14,823 nucleotides of DNA from Thermoprotei archaeon. Its GTDB lineage: Archaea; Thermoproteota; Thermoprotei_A; Sulfolobales; Fervidicoccaceae. The translations under genes were made by a program, and so were the position numbers. How positions within the stretch are numbered: the stretch's first letter is position 1; each line of letters starts with the position of its first letter. The stretch is from assembly GCA_022759165.1 (NCBI GenBank), contig JAEMPT010000132.1, positions 1-14,823 of the forward strand, written 5' to 3'. The notes under the pieces are model-generated. The model saw only the letters and a program-made list of their open reading frames with translations. It searched no databases and was not told the DNA's origin. Positions 6,450 through 13,066 of the stretch are shown here, in pieces.

Positions 6450-7064
6450 TCAAAGCTCTACATTAGCGTGTTTAATCTTCAGATCGATTTCTTTCTTGTT
6501 CAGCCTATGCATAAGTCCTCCTATTATACCGTCAAGAACAACCATGGCTGTATCCTCGAATAAAGTACCCAGTGGAGCAAGAGGCTCATGTATACCCAAT
6601 ATCTGCCTAGAAAAATAATCCTTTTCCTCTGCTAACTTTGTCCTCCCTGGGATCCTAAGAACTAGATCAGCTATTTCTCCAAGCGGGCTATCAGGATAGG
6701 AAGTAATCGCGAGCACTTGGGCTCCTACCTTTTTTGCAGCCTTGGCTGCTGTAACTGTCAATTCTGTAGTTCCTGAGCCGCTTATCGCTATAGCTGCATC
6801 GCCAGAAGATATGCTCGGTGTTATGGTGTCCCCAAGCACGTAACTTTGAAATCCGAGGTGCATAAGTCTCATTGCGAATGCCCTCCCAACTAGGCCGCTT
6901 CTTCCTGCACCCATGACTAGAACTTTAGCTCCTTTGCTATATATCTCGACTAGCTTTTCGGTGAATTTTTCGACTTCTCTTTTGTCGAGCTCCTCTATAG
7001 ACCTCTCAATAAAGGTTGCTATTTCTTTCATAGCTTCATATTCATACTGCAAATTGGACCACAT
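6450..7064 (-). CDS. hxlB: 6-phospho-3-hexuloisomerase (SIS domain)
   Basis: This enzyme interconverts D-arabino-hex-3-ulose 6-phosphate and fructose 6-phosphate. In archaea lacking the oxidative pentose phosphate route, the pathway runs in reverse with hexulose-phosphate synthase to make ribulose 5-phosphate. SIS-domain features, in the numbering of this 204-residue form, are MGAGRSGLVGRAFAMRLMHL (51-70), ISGSGTT (94-100) and PLGTLFED (164-171), whose Glu corresponds to the catalytic residue of the family. The synthase partner is not in the window. The reading frame extends to a TTG at 7076, but I prefer the ATG at 7064. A TATA-like ATAAAATAT at 7094-7086 is centred 26 nt upstream of it and there is no ribosome-binding site, which fits a leaderless transcript. 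It is the first gene of the minus-strand operon. Confidence 0.88.
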   Translation of the reverse strand: MWSNLQYEYEAMKEIATFIERSIEELDKREVEKFTEKLVEIYSKGAKVLVMGAGRSGLVGRAFAMRLMHLGFQSYVLGDTITPSISSGDAAIAISGSGTTELTVTAAKAAKKVGAQVLAITSYPDSPLGEIADLVLRIPGRTKLAEEKDYFSRQILGIHEPLAPLGTLFEDTAMVVLDGIIGGLMHRLNKKEIDLKIKHANVEL

Positions 7065-7085
7065 GAGAAGTTTCAATTTGAAAAG

Positions 7086-7094
7086 ATATTTTAT
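7086..7094 (-). promoter_or_regulatory. TATA box of the hexuloisomerase operon (leaderless start)
   Basis: ATAAAATAT on the minus strand is centred about 26 nt from the ATG at 7064. That places the transcript start at or next to the start codon. It is the only good promoter found for the four-gene operon running to 4483. Confidence 0.55.
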
Positions 7095-7252
7095 GTTTTG
7101 GCACTCCGAAAAAGTTCCAACTTACCATTTGTCATGCAATACCTAAAGATTCTATGAGAATCGTGATTTAATTGGTCTTTATAACTGAAGGCTTTGCCCT
7201 TTTAGGTGGAAATATAGAGAAAAGCTAGCAGATATAGCTCGAAGAGATGAAG

Positions 7253-7284
7253 GGAACCTCTCTGCCTCTTGGAGGAAAGAGGTC
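7253..7284 (+). repeat. Hairpin motif, copy B
   Basis: This element begins GGAACCTC and ends GAGGTC. Two pairings are possible: an outer stem ACCTCT (7256-7261) with AGAGGT (7278-7283), or CCTCTT (7265-7270) with AAGAGG (7277-7282). The left half matches copy A at 15 of 16 bases if one T is inserted. It lies between the divergent hexuloisomerase operon and the gene at 7362, ten bases upstream of a TATA-like box at 7294-7301. Confidence 0.5.
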
Positions 7285-7293
7285 AATTATCAG

Positions 7294-7361
7294 TATAATA
7301 TGACTCCGTCTTACCTCTTAAAACATAACTCAGTCTTGATTATATTATGAGGCTGATTTAA
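7294..7361 (+). promoter_or_regulatory. Promoter and ribosome-binding site of the 7362 gene
   Basis: TATAATAT at 7294-7301 predicts a transcript start near 7323-7326 and a leader of about 37 nt. GAGGCTGAT at 7349-7357 lies a few bases before the TTG and supports that start codon. Confidence 0.4.
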
Positions 7362-7706
7362 TTGTCAATAAGCGATTCTAATGAGGGCTTTGGTGATGGA
7401 AATAGCGAAGTACTAGATAGGTTTAAAGCTATCATCGCCCAAGAGGCCGTTGAGACAAAAAAAGATGCGATATCGACAGCTAAGCTCGCAATAAGCATTT
7501 ATAGATCAGGCGAAAAGGAACTGGCACTCCTCGTCATAAAAGAGAGCATAAGAATAGCTAAGAGCTACATAGAACTGAGCGACAAGATAGGGGAAGGGCA
7601 AGAAAACTCATATGAGTTACTCTTAGGATTGGAAACCATCGAAGAGCTCATGAAAAGCGGAGAAAAAGCCGAATATCTTAAGGGCATTCTTGCTGAGTTG
7701 GCTTAA
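7362..7706 (+). CDS. Small helical protein, unrecognised
   Basis: I do not recognise this 114-residue, charged, apparently all-helical soluble protein. After a Ser/Gly/Asp-rich N-terminal tail (1-15), it consists of helix-forming sequence. Two stretches resemble each other: YRSGEKELALLVIKESI (47-63) and MKSGEKAEYLKGILAEL (97-113), both with SGEK at a turn between helices. This suggests a small alpha-helical repeat (TPR-like) or four-helix bundle used for binding a partner. The start is TTG at 7362 with GAGGCTGAT upstream. The next gene follows 47 nt later on the same strand with its own strong ribosome-binding site, so the two are probably co-transcribed. Confidence 0.7.
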   Translation: MSISDSNEGFGDGNSEVLDRFKAIIAQEAVETKKDAISTAKLAISIYRSGEKELALLVIKESIRIAKSYIELSDKIGEGQENSYELLLGLETIEELMKSGEKAEYLKGILAELA

Positions 7707-7726
7707 TACTATTGCAATACTATTGT
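7705..7726 (+). repeat. Tandem 11-bp repeat
   Basis: AATACTATTGC is followed directly by AATACTATTGT, starting in the stop codon of the upstream gene. One base differs between the two units. It may be simple slippage. Confidence 0.5.
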
Positions 7727-7736
7727 ACAGCTGCGT

Positions 7737-7743
7737 AGGAGGT
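7737..7743 (+). promoter_or_regulatory. Ribosome-binding site deciding a TTG start
   Basis: AGGAGGT is the best Shine-Dalgarno match in the window. It lies 10 nt before the TTG at 7754 and identifies that non-ATG codon as the start. Confidence 0.75.
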
Positions 7744-7753
7744 ATTTACAAAG

Positions 7754-8143
7754 TTGATAGAGGCTTCGGACAGTCATCGCTCAATTAAGTTATTTATGAA
7801 TGAGACACTATCAAATATATTGAGTGAAAATATTACAATCAGAGATATCGTGACGGACGGCGACTGTCTGCTAGTAGAAATCATCTTCGGCAAAAGTTTG
7901 TCTTATTTGTATTTAACCGTTGACAAAGATCTATTTGAAAGAGGGAATATCAACCTCAGGGATCTAATGGTTTTCCTCCCTTATCCTTTAATGGCAACGA
8001 TTTTCACGTGGTTCATCCCGTTTTTTTCCAGAGAGATTGAAATATATTATTATGGTGACTGGACCATTTTTCTCGAGCCATCGCCAAGCATTTATGATGT
8101 GAAGAGAGCTATATCTGCTATAAGGATAGCGATTTCTAGTTAG
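7754..8143 (+). CDS. Small protein with a hydrophobic central segment, unrecognised
   Basis: This 129-residue protein matches no family I know. Residues 1-70 look like an alpha/beta region with alternating hydrophobic strands (DCLLVEIIF, SYLYLTV). Residues 72-91 are strongly hydrophobic and aromatic (VFLPYPLMATIFTWFIPFF) and could be one membrane segment or a buried hairpin. The rest has a strand region EIEIYYYGDWTIFLEP (94-109) and a final helix. The TTG at 7754 is preceded by a perfect AGGAGGT at 7737-7743, 10 nt upstream, which makes the start secure. It probably shares an operon with the helical protein upstream and ends 16 bp from a convergent DUF2283 gene. Confidence 0.7.
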   Translation: MIEASDSHRSIKLFMNETLSNILSENITIRDIVTDGDCLLVEIIFGKSLSYLYLTVDKDLFERGNINLRDLMVFLPYPLMATIFTWFIPFFSREIEIYYYGDWTIFLEPSPSIYDVKRAISAIRIAISS

Positions 8144-8159
8144 CTCTAAATTATGGCAT

Positions 8160-8396
8160 TCAAGCAAGTTCTTTTCCGATCTTTTTGGAGAAATCGAAAA
8201 CAGTCATACCTATGATGTTGCCTTTTTTTATCCTAACTACTATATCGTTTTCCAATAAAATTTCTTCGTCTGCTTCTTCAATATCATAGCCAAAATTTAT
8301 GTATAGAATGTCATTCCTACTATCGTACTCAAACCAGATGTTCTTCAAATCTCCTATAGGAATTTTTTTCTCTTCTGCTGCACCGTTTTCTCCCAT
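8160..8396 (-). CDS. DUF2283 family protein
   Basis: This is a 78-residue protein of the DUF2283 family, small proteins of unknown function common in bacteria and archaea. The family pattern is visible from residue 22: YDSRNDILYINFG (24-36), then acidic EEADEEILLENDIVVRI and GNIIGMTVFDFSKKIG (59-74). These correspond to the usual YD-x-x-x-D-x-LYI, an E-rich strand, and G-x-I-x-G-x-x-[IV]-[FL]-[DN]. The ATG at 8396 has AGGAAGG directly upstream. It follows the His-rich gene by 68 nt on the same strand and could be co-transcribed or use its own AT-rich promoter. DUF2283 genes often sit beside toxin-antitoxin-like DUF4258 genes, but no such partner is seen here. Confidence 0.85.
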   Translation of the reverse strand: MGENGAAEEKKIPIGDLKNIWFEYDSRNDILYINFGYDIEEADEEILLENDIVVRIKKGNIIGMTVFDFSKKIGKELA

Positions 8397-8464
8397 TAAC
8401 CTTCCTCTCCGGAGTATAATATGAAAATTTACTAAAATTCATTTATGGAGCAGCGTCTACAAAT

Positions 8465-8731
8465 TTATGGGTTAAGTCGTTGTTTTTTCAAATTATTTAA
8501 CTCTCTTTCTATGGAATCTAGCCTTTTTTCTACGTTCTCGATATGAATAGCCAGATGGTTTATAGCATCTGCGATGGCATTTAGCGCGTCAACTATGTCG
8601 CCCTCTTCATGCTCATGGTTATGGGAATGTTCGTGTTCCTCGGCCATTTCAGGGTGAGATTCCATAACCTCTTGCACTATCTTCTCCATATCTTCTTCTT
8701 TTTTAGGAATGGTTAACCTCATTTTTCCCAA
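8465..8731 (-). CDS. His-rich coiled-coil small protein, probably metal-binding
   Basis: This 88-residue soluble protein has a short charged N-terminus and then a histidine cluster. H26 is followed by the alternating H33-x-H35-x-H37-x-H39-x-H41, flanked by glutamates. A predicted coiled coil runs from about 46 to 85, with heptad-like hydrophobic spacing (IVDALNAIADAINHLAIHI). The composition suggests binding of Ni, Zn or Co and oligomerisation through the coiled coil, but the function is unknown. The TTG at 8731 has GGTGA six bases upstream. An ATG three codons later (8722) is the alternative. It starts 46 bp downstream of tRNA-His on the same strand and could be read through from it or use the AT-rich stretch between them. 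Confidence 0.72.
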   Translation of the reverse strand: MGKMRLTIPKKEEDMEKIVQEVMESHPEMAEEHEHSHNHEHEEGDIVDALNAIADAINHLAIHIENVEKRLDSIERELNNLKKQRLNP

Positions 8732-8777
8732 CTATCGTCACCACTAAGTTCTTTGAAATTTTTAATTATAGAGAAGG

Positions 8778-8851
8778 GGCCGCCGCCGGGGTTCGAACCC
8801 GGGACCTCCGGATCCACAGTCCGGCGCTCTCCCAGCTGAGCTACGGCGGCC
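8778..8851 (-). tRNA. tRNA-His (anticodon GTG)
   Basis: This is a complete cloverleaf without an intron. The acceptor stem is GCCGCCG paired with CGGCGGC. The D stem is GCTC/GAGC and the anticodon stem is CCGGA/TCCGG with loop CTGTGGA. The T stem is CCGGG/CCCGG with loop TTCGAAC. The base before position 1 is G (8851) and the discriminator is C (8778), the G-1:C73 pair that is diagnostic of tRNA-His. CCA is not encoded and must be added. The D loop carries the conserved GG. The mature 3' end is followed by a C/T-rich tract that may end transcription. Confidence 0.97.
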
Positions 8852-8868
8852 AATTTATTTCATTGGCC
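8848..8868. repeat. Inverted repeat at the 5' end of tRNA-His
   Basis: GGCCAAT (8848-8854) and ATTGGCC (8862-8868) form a perfect 7-bp inverted repeat with a 7-nt spacer. Half of it is the first bases of the tRNA gene. In a precursor RNA it would pair the 5' leader with the acceptor-stem strand. Confidence 0.5.
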
Positions 8869-9235
8869 ATCGCTCTTCATCGCTTCCGCTCTGTTGCGGC
8901 CCCTTCGATTCATATTCTTCAAGACTGCATTTACAATAAACGAGATTATAAAATTCTGTATTCCTTCAGTTCCGAAAAGAGGGCTTTTCTCTCCTCACAA
9001 AAAAGTCGCGCTATTCTTCATAATAGTCATTTTTGGGCGACACATGGTAGGAATTAGAAATTATTGTTCTTTATGTAATTTTTAATGATGTTTTGGACTA
9101 AGTACTATGCTTATTTCTCAATTTCAGCTAGGATCTCTCGTCGACATGAATGTTTTTACTTCAATTCGGACTTTACTATGTTGAAATATATATTAGTCAT
9201 TAACAAATTTTATAAAAACTTGCTATCACTCCCTG
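8869..9235. other. Intergenic stretch without a convincing gene
   Basis: Between tRNA-His and the glycerate kinase there are only two short overlapping open frames on the plus strand. They lack ribosome-binding sites and have protein-like features of neither a soluble nor a membrane protein. The region is AT-rich towards 9100-9230, and a palindromic TATA-like TTTTATAAAA lies at 9208-9217. I see no tRNA, C/D-box or CRISPR structure in it. Confidence 0.5.
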
Positions 9236-9244
9236 TTTATAAAT
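9208..9244 (+). promoter_or_regulatory. Two TATA-like boxes before the glycerate kinase operon
   Basis: TTTATAAAT at 9236-9244 is centred 27 nt before the ATG at 9267 and would give a leaderless message. TTTTATAAAA at 9208-9217 would start transcription near 9239, leaving a leader in which GAGGTTGA (9269-9276) can serve the ATG at 9282. The two boxes therefore match the two possible starts. Confidence 0.45.
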
Positions 9245-9266
9245 GATAAGGCTTTCGTTGTATTAG

Positions 9267-10643
9267 ATGAGGTTGATTGAGATGTTCATAACTGGCAAAA
9301 AAATGCCATCGTTGCTTTCAGAACTACTCAAATATTCTCTAGAGCGTTTAGATATAGGGAAAATGATGGAAGAAAAGCTTATGTTCGACGGTATTTCTCT
9401 ATCTGTAAAAAATTTTAAAGGTGAAATCGTCGGCAACCATTCGTTTGGAAAAGGAAAGGTAAAATTAATTTCCTTTGGGAAGGCCGCTCAAAGTATGGCG
9501 ACAGCTGTTATACGTATAATGGGCTCTATCGTGAGTGAATCCTTGGTTGTGTATCCAAAGGAGCAAAATATTCTGCTTAAAGAGGATCCTAAGGTGAAAA
9601 TAATTCCATCTACCCATCCAGTTCCAAGTGAACTTAGCGTTAATGCTAGCAGAAAAATACGGACAGCATTAGAAGGCCTGAACCAAGAGGATACCGTGCT
9701 CTTCTTGATATCGGGCGGCGGGTCATCTTTAGTTGAAGAACCGATGCCCCCAATAACATTGGAAGAGCTCGTAAAAACTTATTCTTTGTTATTGAACTCT
9801 GGAGCAGATATAAAAGAGATAAATACGGTTAGGAAGCATTTATCTTTGGTAAAAGGCGGAAGGCTCTCTCAATATGCTTATCCCGCACAGATTATATCGT
9901 TTTATGCCAGCGATGTTCCAGGAAATGAAATTAGCTTTATTGCGAGTGGTCCGACTGTGCCTGACCAAACTACCTACTTAGATGCTTACAATGTTTTGAA
10001 GTTCTATGGGCTAGAGGATAAGGTTCCAGAATCGGTTTTAAAAGTCATCAAAAATGGAATTTCAGGCGAATTACCAGAGACCCCAAAACCAGGAAACCCG
10101 GTATTTTCAAGGGCAGCTAGCTACCTGGTAGCAACGCCATATGAATTGGCCCTCTCTCTAAAGCGTAAATCGATTGAGCTAGGGCTTAATTCATATATAA
10201 TTACCACTAGAATAGAGGGGGAAAGCTCTGAAGCCGCTAAGGTTCTATCATCAATTGCGCTTGATACGAAAAGCGGTTTGACTGATTTCAAAAAGCCGGC
10301 TTTAATCATTGTAGCAGGAGAGACTAGCGTTAGAGTTAGAGGAAAAGGTATCGGGGGAAGGGCAACCGAGCTGGTGCTGTGGTTTGCTAAGGAAATATCG
10401 GGAAACGAAAGTATATCTATGTTTGCTATCGATACTGACGGGAAAGATGGGAGCAGCGATGCCGCTGGAGCTTTTGCTGACGGGAATACATGGGTAGAAT
10501 TAAAGGAAATATTCGGAAGTGAGATTATCCGGAGGCTAAAAGATAACGATGCTTTCTCTGTTTTGGATAAAGGGGGGTATACTATACGCACTGGACCAAC
10601 AGGCTCAAACCTTAACAATTTGATTTGCATATTAGTAGAATGA
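9267..10643 (+). CDS. gckA: Glycerate 2-kinase, MOFRL family
   Basis: This enzyme phosphorylates D-glycerate to 2-phosphoglycerate with ATP, the last special step of the non-phosphorylative Entner-Doudoroff pathway in archaea. The 458-residue protein has the N-terminal DUF4147 domain with active-site lysine region SFGKAAQSMA (69-78), STHPVP (115-120) and SGGGSSL (149-155), then NTVRKHLS (186-193) and KGGRL (196-200). The C-terminal MOFRL domain has GETSV (351-355), KGIGGRATEL (360-369), TDGKDGSSDAAG (390-401) and TGPTGSNLNN (442-451). Length and motifs are typical and complete. ATG at 9267 is used here; ATG at 9282, preceded by GAGGTTGA, is equally likely and would shorten it by five residues. 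It is the first gene of a tight operon with pilus or secretion genes, an unexpected pairing. Confidence 0.92.
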   Translation: MRLIEMFITGKKMPSLLSELLKYSLERLDIGKMMEEKLMFDGISLSVKNFKGEIVGNHSFGKGKVKLISFGKAAQSMATAVIRIMGSIVSESLVVYPKEQNILLKEDPKVKIIPSTHPVPSELSVNASRKIRTALEGLNQEDTVLFLISGGGSSLVEEPMPPITLEELVKTYSLLLNSGADIKEINTVRKHLSLVKGGRLSQYAYPAQIISFYASDVPGNEISFIASGPTVPDQTTYLDAYNVLKFYGLEDKVPESVLKVIKNGISGELPETPKPGNPVFSRAASYLVATPYELALSLKRKSIELGLNSYIITTRIEGESSEAAKVLSSIALDTKSGLTDFKKPALIIVAGETSVRVRGKGIGGRATELVLWFAKEISGNESISMFAIDTDGKDGSSDAAGAFADGNTWVELKEIFGSEIIRRLKDNDAFSVLDKGGYTIRTGPTGSNLNNLICILVE

Positions 10644-10655
10644 GGTACTATCAAC

Positions 10656-12167
10656 ATGAGCGAGGGATCTACTAGGGTAGAAATGGGCGACGCGTTGAAG
10701 GAGAAGGAAATAGTTGATTTCTATCAGGTTACAAAGCATTCTTATGTTATAATATATAGGCAAGATATTAAGCTTTTATATTCACCTGTTGAACCCGAAC
10801 TATCCGAAGAGGAAAGAAGATCCCTCGATGTGGTAAAAAGGTATATCTCGAGAACCTTTTATTTTAACCCGAGGGAGCTGAAGGATAAATGGGGGCTGCT
10901 CTCAGAAGAATTAACAAATAAGGTAAAAGAAGCGATAAACAAGCTAATGCTAGATCTGAGCGCGACCTCCACCGAAAAGATAGCATACTATATCAGAAGA
11001 GATTACTTAGGTTATGGTCCCATAGATGTACCTATGAACGATCCATATGTGGAAGACATCTCAAGCACTGGAGCAGAATCTCCGGTCTATGTATATCATA
11101 CGAAATATGAATGGCTCCCTACTACTATAAAGTTCAGAAATACGGAAATCTATGAAGCCTTCGTCAGAAGACTAGCTTATAGGGCCGGGCAGGAACTCGT
11201 ATATGCTAATCCCATAGTAGAAGGACCATTGCCTCCTAAGGGCTACAGAGCCCATCTTGTACTGGATGCTGTGACTCGGAAAGGAGCTTCTTTTACCATA
11301 AGAAGAGGATCAGAGATACCAATGAGCATAGTGAAGTTAATATCTTTAGGCACTTTAACGCCAAAGATAGCGTCTTACATCTGGCTTATGATATCATATA
11401 TGAGAACTATTCTCATTGCTGGACCCATGGCTAGTGGAAAAACGACCTTACTCAATGCAATTTCGATGTTCATTCCCCCTGCAAAGAAGGTAGTCACTAT
11501 AGAAGAAACCAGTGAACTTAGGCTCGAACGGGAAAACTGGACTCCTCTTATTGTAAGGCCTTCCTCTTCCCCTAATATAGCTAATGTAACGCTATTCGAA
11601 CTTCTAAAGTCTAGCCTCAGGCAGAGACCTGATTATATAATAGTAGGGGAAATAAGAGGGGAGGAAGCTTACACGTTTTTTCAAGCTATTTCACTGGGGC
11701 ACGGCGGCCTGGGTACAATACATGCTGAGTCCGTGGAGCAAACGATCAGAAGGCTTGAGAGCCATCCCCTCAACATCCCTAGGAGCATGATCCCACTGGT
11801 CAACACGATGATATTCACCAGGATTCTGCGTGGAGCAGGCGGAATCTACCGGAAGGTCTTTGACGTTGTTGATGTGATGTCATATGATCCTGCTACAGAA
11901 AAAATCAATGTGTCTAGCGTTTTTCACTACGATATCGTGAAAGATACATGGATGGAATCTGACGCTCTTCCAGGGATCACGAAAATTTCCGAAATTTCTG
12001 GAGTTGATGAGGGGGAGCTGAAGAAAGAAATGCGTCGTAGAGAGGTGTTTTTATCCAACCTTTTGAAGAAAGGCGTAGAGTCTCCAACTGAAGTTTCGAG
12101 GGCTATAGAGGAATATATGATAAATCCGGATTTTGCCATGGCAAAGTACGCTCCTGAGGCCAGGTGA
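10656..12167 (+). CDS. Type II/IV secretion and pilus assembly ATPase (GspE/VirB11-like)
   Basis: This cytoplasmic hexameric ATPase powers assembly of an archaeal type IV-like filament (pilus, archaellum or adhesive system). It has 503 residues with an N-terminal regulatory domain (about 1-120), then RRDYLGYGPIDVPMNDPYVED (114-134), typical of the family. ATPase motifs are Walker A GPMASGKT (256-263), Asp box TIEETSEL (281-288), Walker B YIIVGEIRG (327-335) and His box GHGGLGTIHAES (348-359). All are intact. ATG at 10656 is preceded by TGAGGTA overlapping the previous stop, 12 nt after the glycerate kinase. Its stop overlaps the next start by 4 nt. Pairing with two T2SF proteins rather than one long ArlJ-like protein argues against an archaellum. 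The substrate pilins are not in the window. Confidence 0.93.
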   Translation: MSEGSTRVEMGDALKEKEIVDFYQVTKHSYVIIYRQDIKLLYSPVEPELSEEERRSLDVVKRYISRTFYFNPRELKDKWGLLSEELTNKVKEAINKLMLDLSATSTEKIAYYIRRDYLGYGPIDVPMNDPYVEDISSTGAESPVYVYHTKYEWLPTTIKFRNTEIYEAFVRRLAYRAGQELVYANPIVEGPLPPKGYRAHLVLDAVTRKGASFTIRRGSEIPMSIVKLISLGTLTPKIASYIWLMISYMRTILIAGPMASGKTTLLNAISMFIPPAKKVVTIEETSELRLERENWTPLIVRPSSSPNIANVTLFELLKSSLRQRPDYIIVGEIRGEEAYTFFQAISLGHGGLGTIHAESVEQTIRRLESHPLNIPRSMIPLVNTMIFTRILRGAGGIYRKVFDVVDVMSYDPATEKINVSSVFHYDIVKDTWMESDALPGITKISEISGVDEGELKKEMRRREVFLSNLLKKGVESPTEVSRAIEEYMINPDFAMAKYAPEAR

Positions 12168-13066
12168 GGATTTCTGTGACGCTTTCTCTGAAGGATTTCT
12201 CTATGTATGCGTATAGGCTTCTTGGCAGGAACCCATTGACTAGAGATCTAGCTGGCAGGCTCGGTTGGCTCCACAGATACTTAGAAGTTATCGATTTCCC
12301 CTTTCCAATGGAATATTACGTAGCACTATCGTTGCTAGTATTCATGGTGACTCTCTTTTCTGGGTTCTCTTTGATCTTTTTCTATTATTATCTCCATAGA
12401 TTCCCACTGTTTTTCTTGTTCCCACTGTCTCTCACTTTATCCTTAGCTTTGGCAATTTTTGGATTTGGTATGGTAATTTTTCTGCCGGTGCTTAAAGTAG
12501 CTGAAATTAAATCAAGAATGGAGAGTGGCGCACTGTTCGCCATAATCACTCTTACAGCTGTCGCCTCCAGTGGATTAAATCTTTTCGACTCGATCTCCTT
12601 CTCTGAAAATATGATCTCTACTAAGGAAATTCGAAATTCTTTCAGAAGAATTGTAGAAAGAGTTAATACCGGAATAGACCTGAGGGACTCTCTTTTATTA
12701 GAAAGCGAGCTTGTCCCATCTAAAACGTTTTCAATGCTATATGAGGGGTTGTCCAGCATATCAATGAGCGGGGTGGGGCTTTCCGATTTTCTAGAGGGCT
12801 TTTTATGGGACTTGTTAAATGCGATGGAGGGGAAGGTCAGAAGCGCTATAGATAGATTGGGCGTTTTGGTGGAATCGTATATAATAGTTGCTGTAATATT
12901 TCCCTTTATGCTAGTGCTCATGATGCTCATGGCAGGGGGCTCATGGGGTTTGCTAGGCGGCGTATCTCAAACATTGCTATTATTTGACGTAGGCTTATTG
13001 CCGCCGGTTTTCGCCATCTTGATTCTTTTAGCTGATATGATATTGAGAGAGGTAATGTTGGATTGA
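12164..13066 (+). CDS. T2SF-domain membrane platform protein, first (TadB/TadC-like)
   Basis: This inner-membrane platform protein is thought to be moved by the ATPase to feed pilin subunits into the filament. In 300 residues it has hydrophobic segments at about 50-75, 84-110, 238-258 and 276-294. Between the second and third lies a cytoplasmic T2SF helical domain (about 111-235) with the family-like pattern LTAVASSGLNLFDSI (130-144) and GIDLRDSL (170-177). The GTG start at 12164 forms a GTGA overlap with the ATPase stop, with GAGG just upstream, indicating translational coupling. It is the size of one T2SF unit, shorter than archaellar ArlJ. Confidence 0.85.
   Translation: MRISVTLSLKDFSMYAYRLLGRNPLTRDLAGRLGWLHRYLEVIDFPFPMEYYVALSLLVFMVTLFSGFSLIFFYYYLHRFPLFFLFPLSLTLSLALAIFGFGMVIFLPVLKVAEIKSRMESGALFAIITLTAVASSGLNLFDSISFSENMISTKEIRNSFRRIVERVNTGIDLRDSLLLESELVPSKTFSMLYEGLSSISMSGVGLSDFLEGFLWDLLNAMEGKVRSAIDRLGVLVESYIIVAVIFPFMLVLMMLMAGGSWGLLGGVSQTLLLFDVGLLPPVFAILILLADMILREVMLD

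Noticed and set aside
8863..9085. Two overlapping short plus-strand ORFs between tRNA-His and the glycerate kinase
   Set aside because: They overlap each other in different frames, lack ribosome-binding sites and have implausible composition; neither looks coding.
9075..9160. C/D-box guide RNA around AATGATG near 9083
   Set aside because: The C-box match is imperfect and no CTGA D box follows at a suitable distance.
10121..10657. Minus-strand open frame opposite the glycerate kinase C-terminus
   Set aside because: It lies opposite the conserved MOFRL motifs and is low-complexity Ser/Pro/Leu-rich, as expected of a shadow frame.
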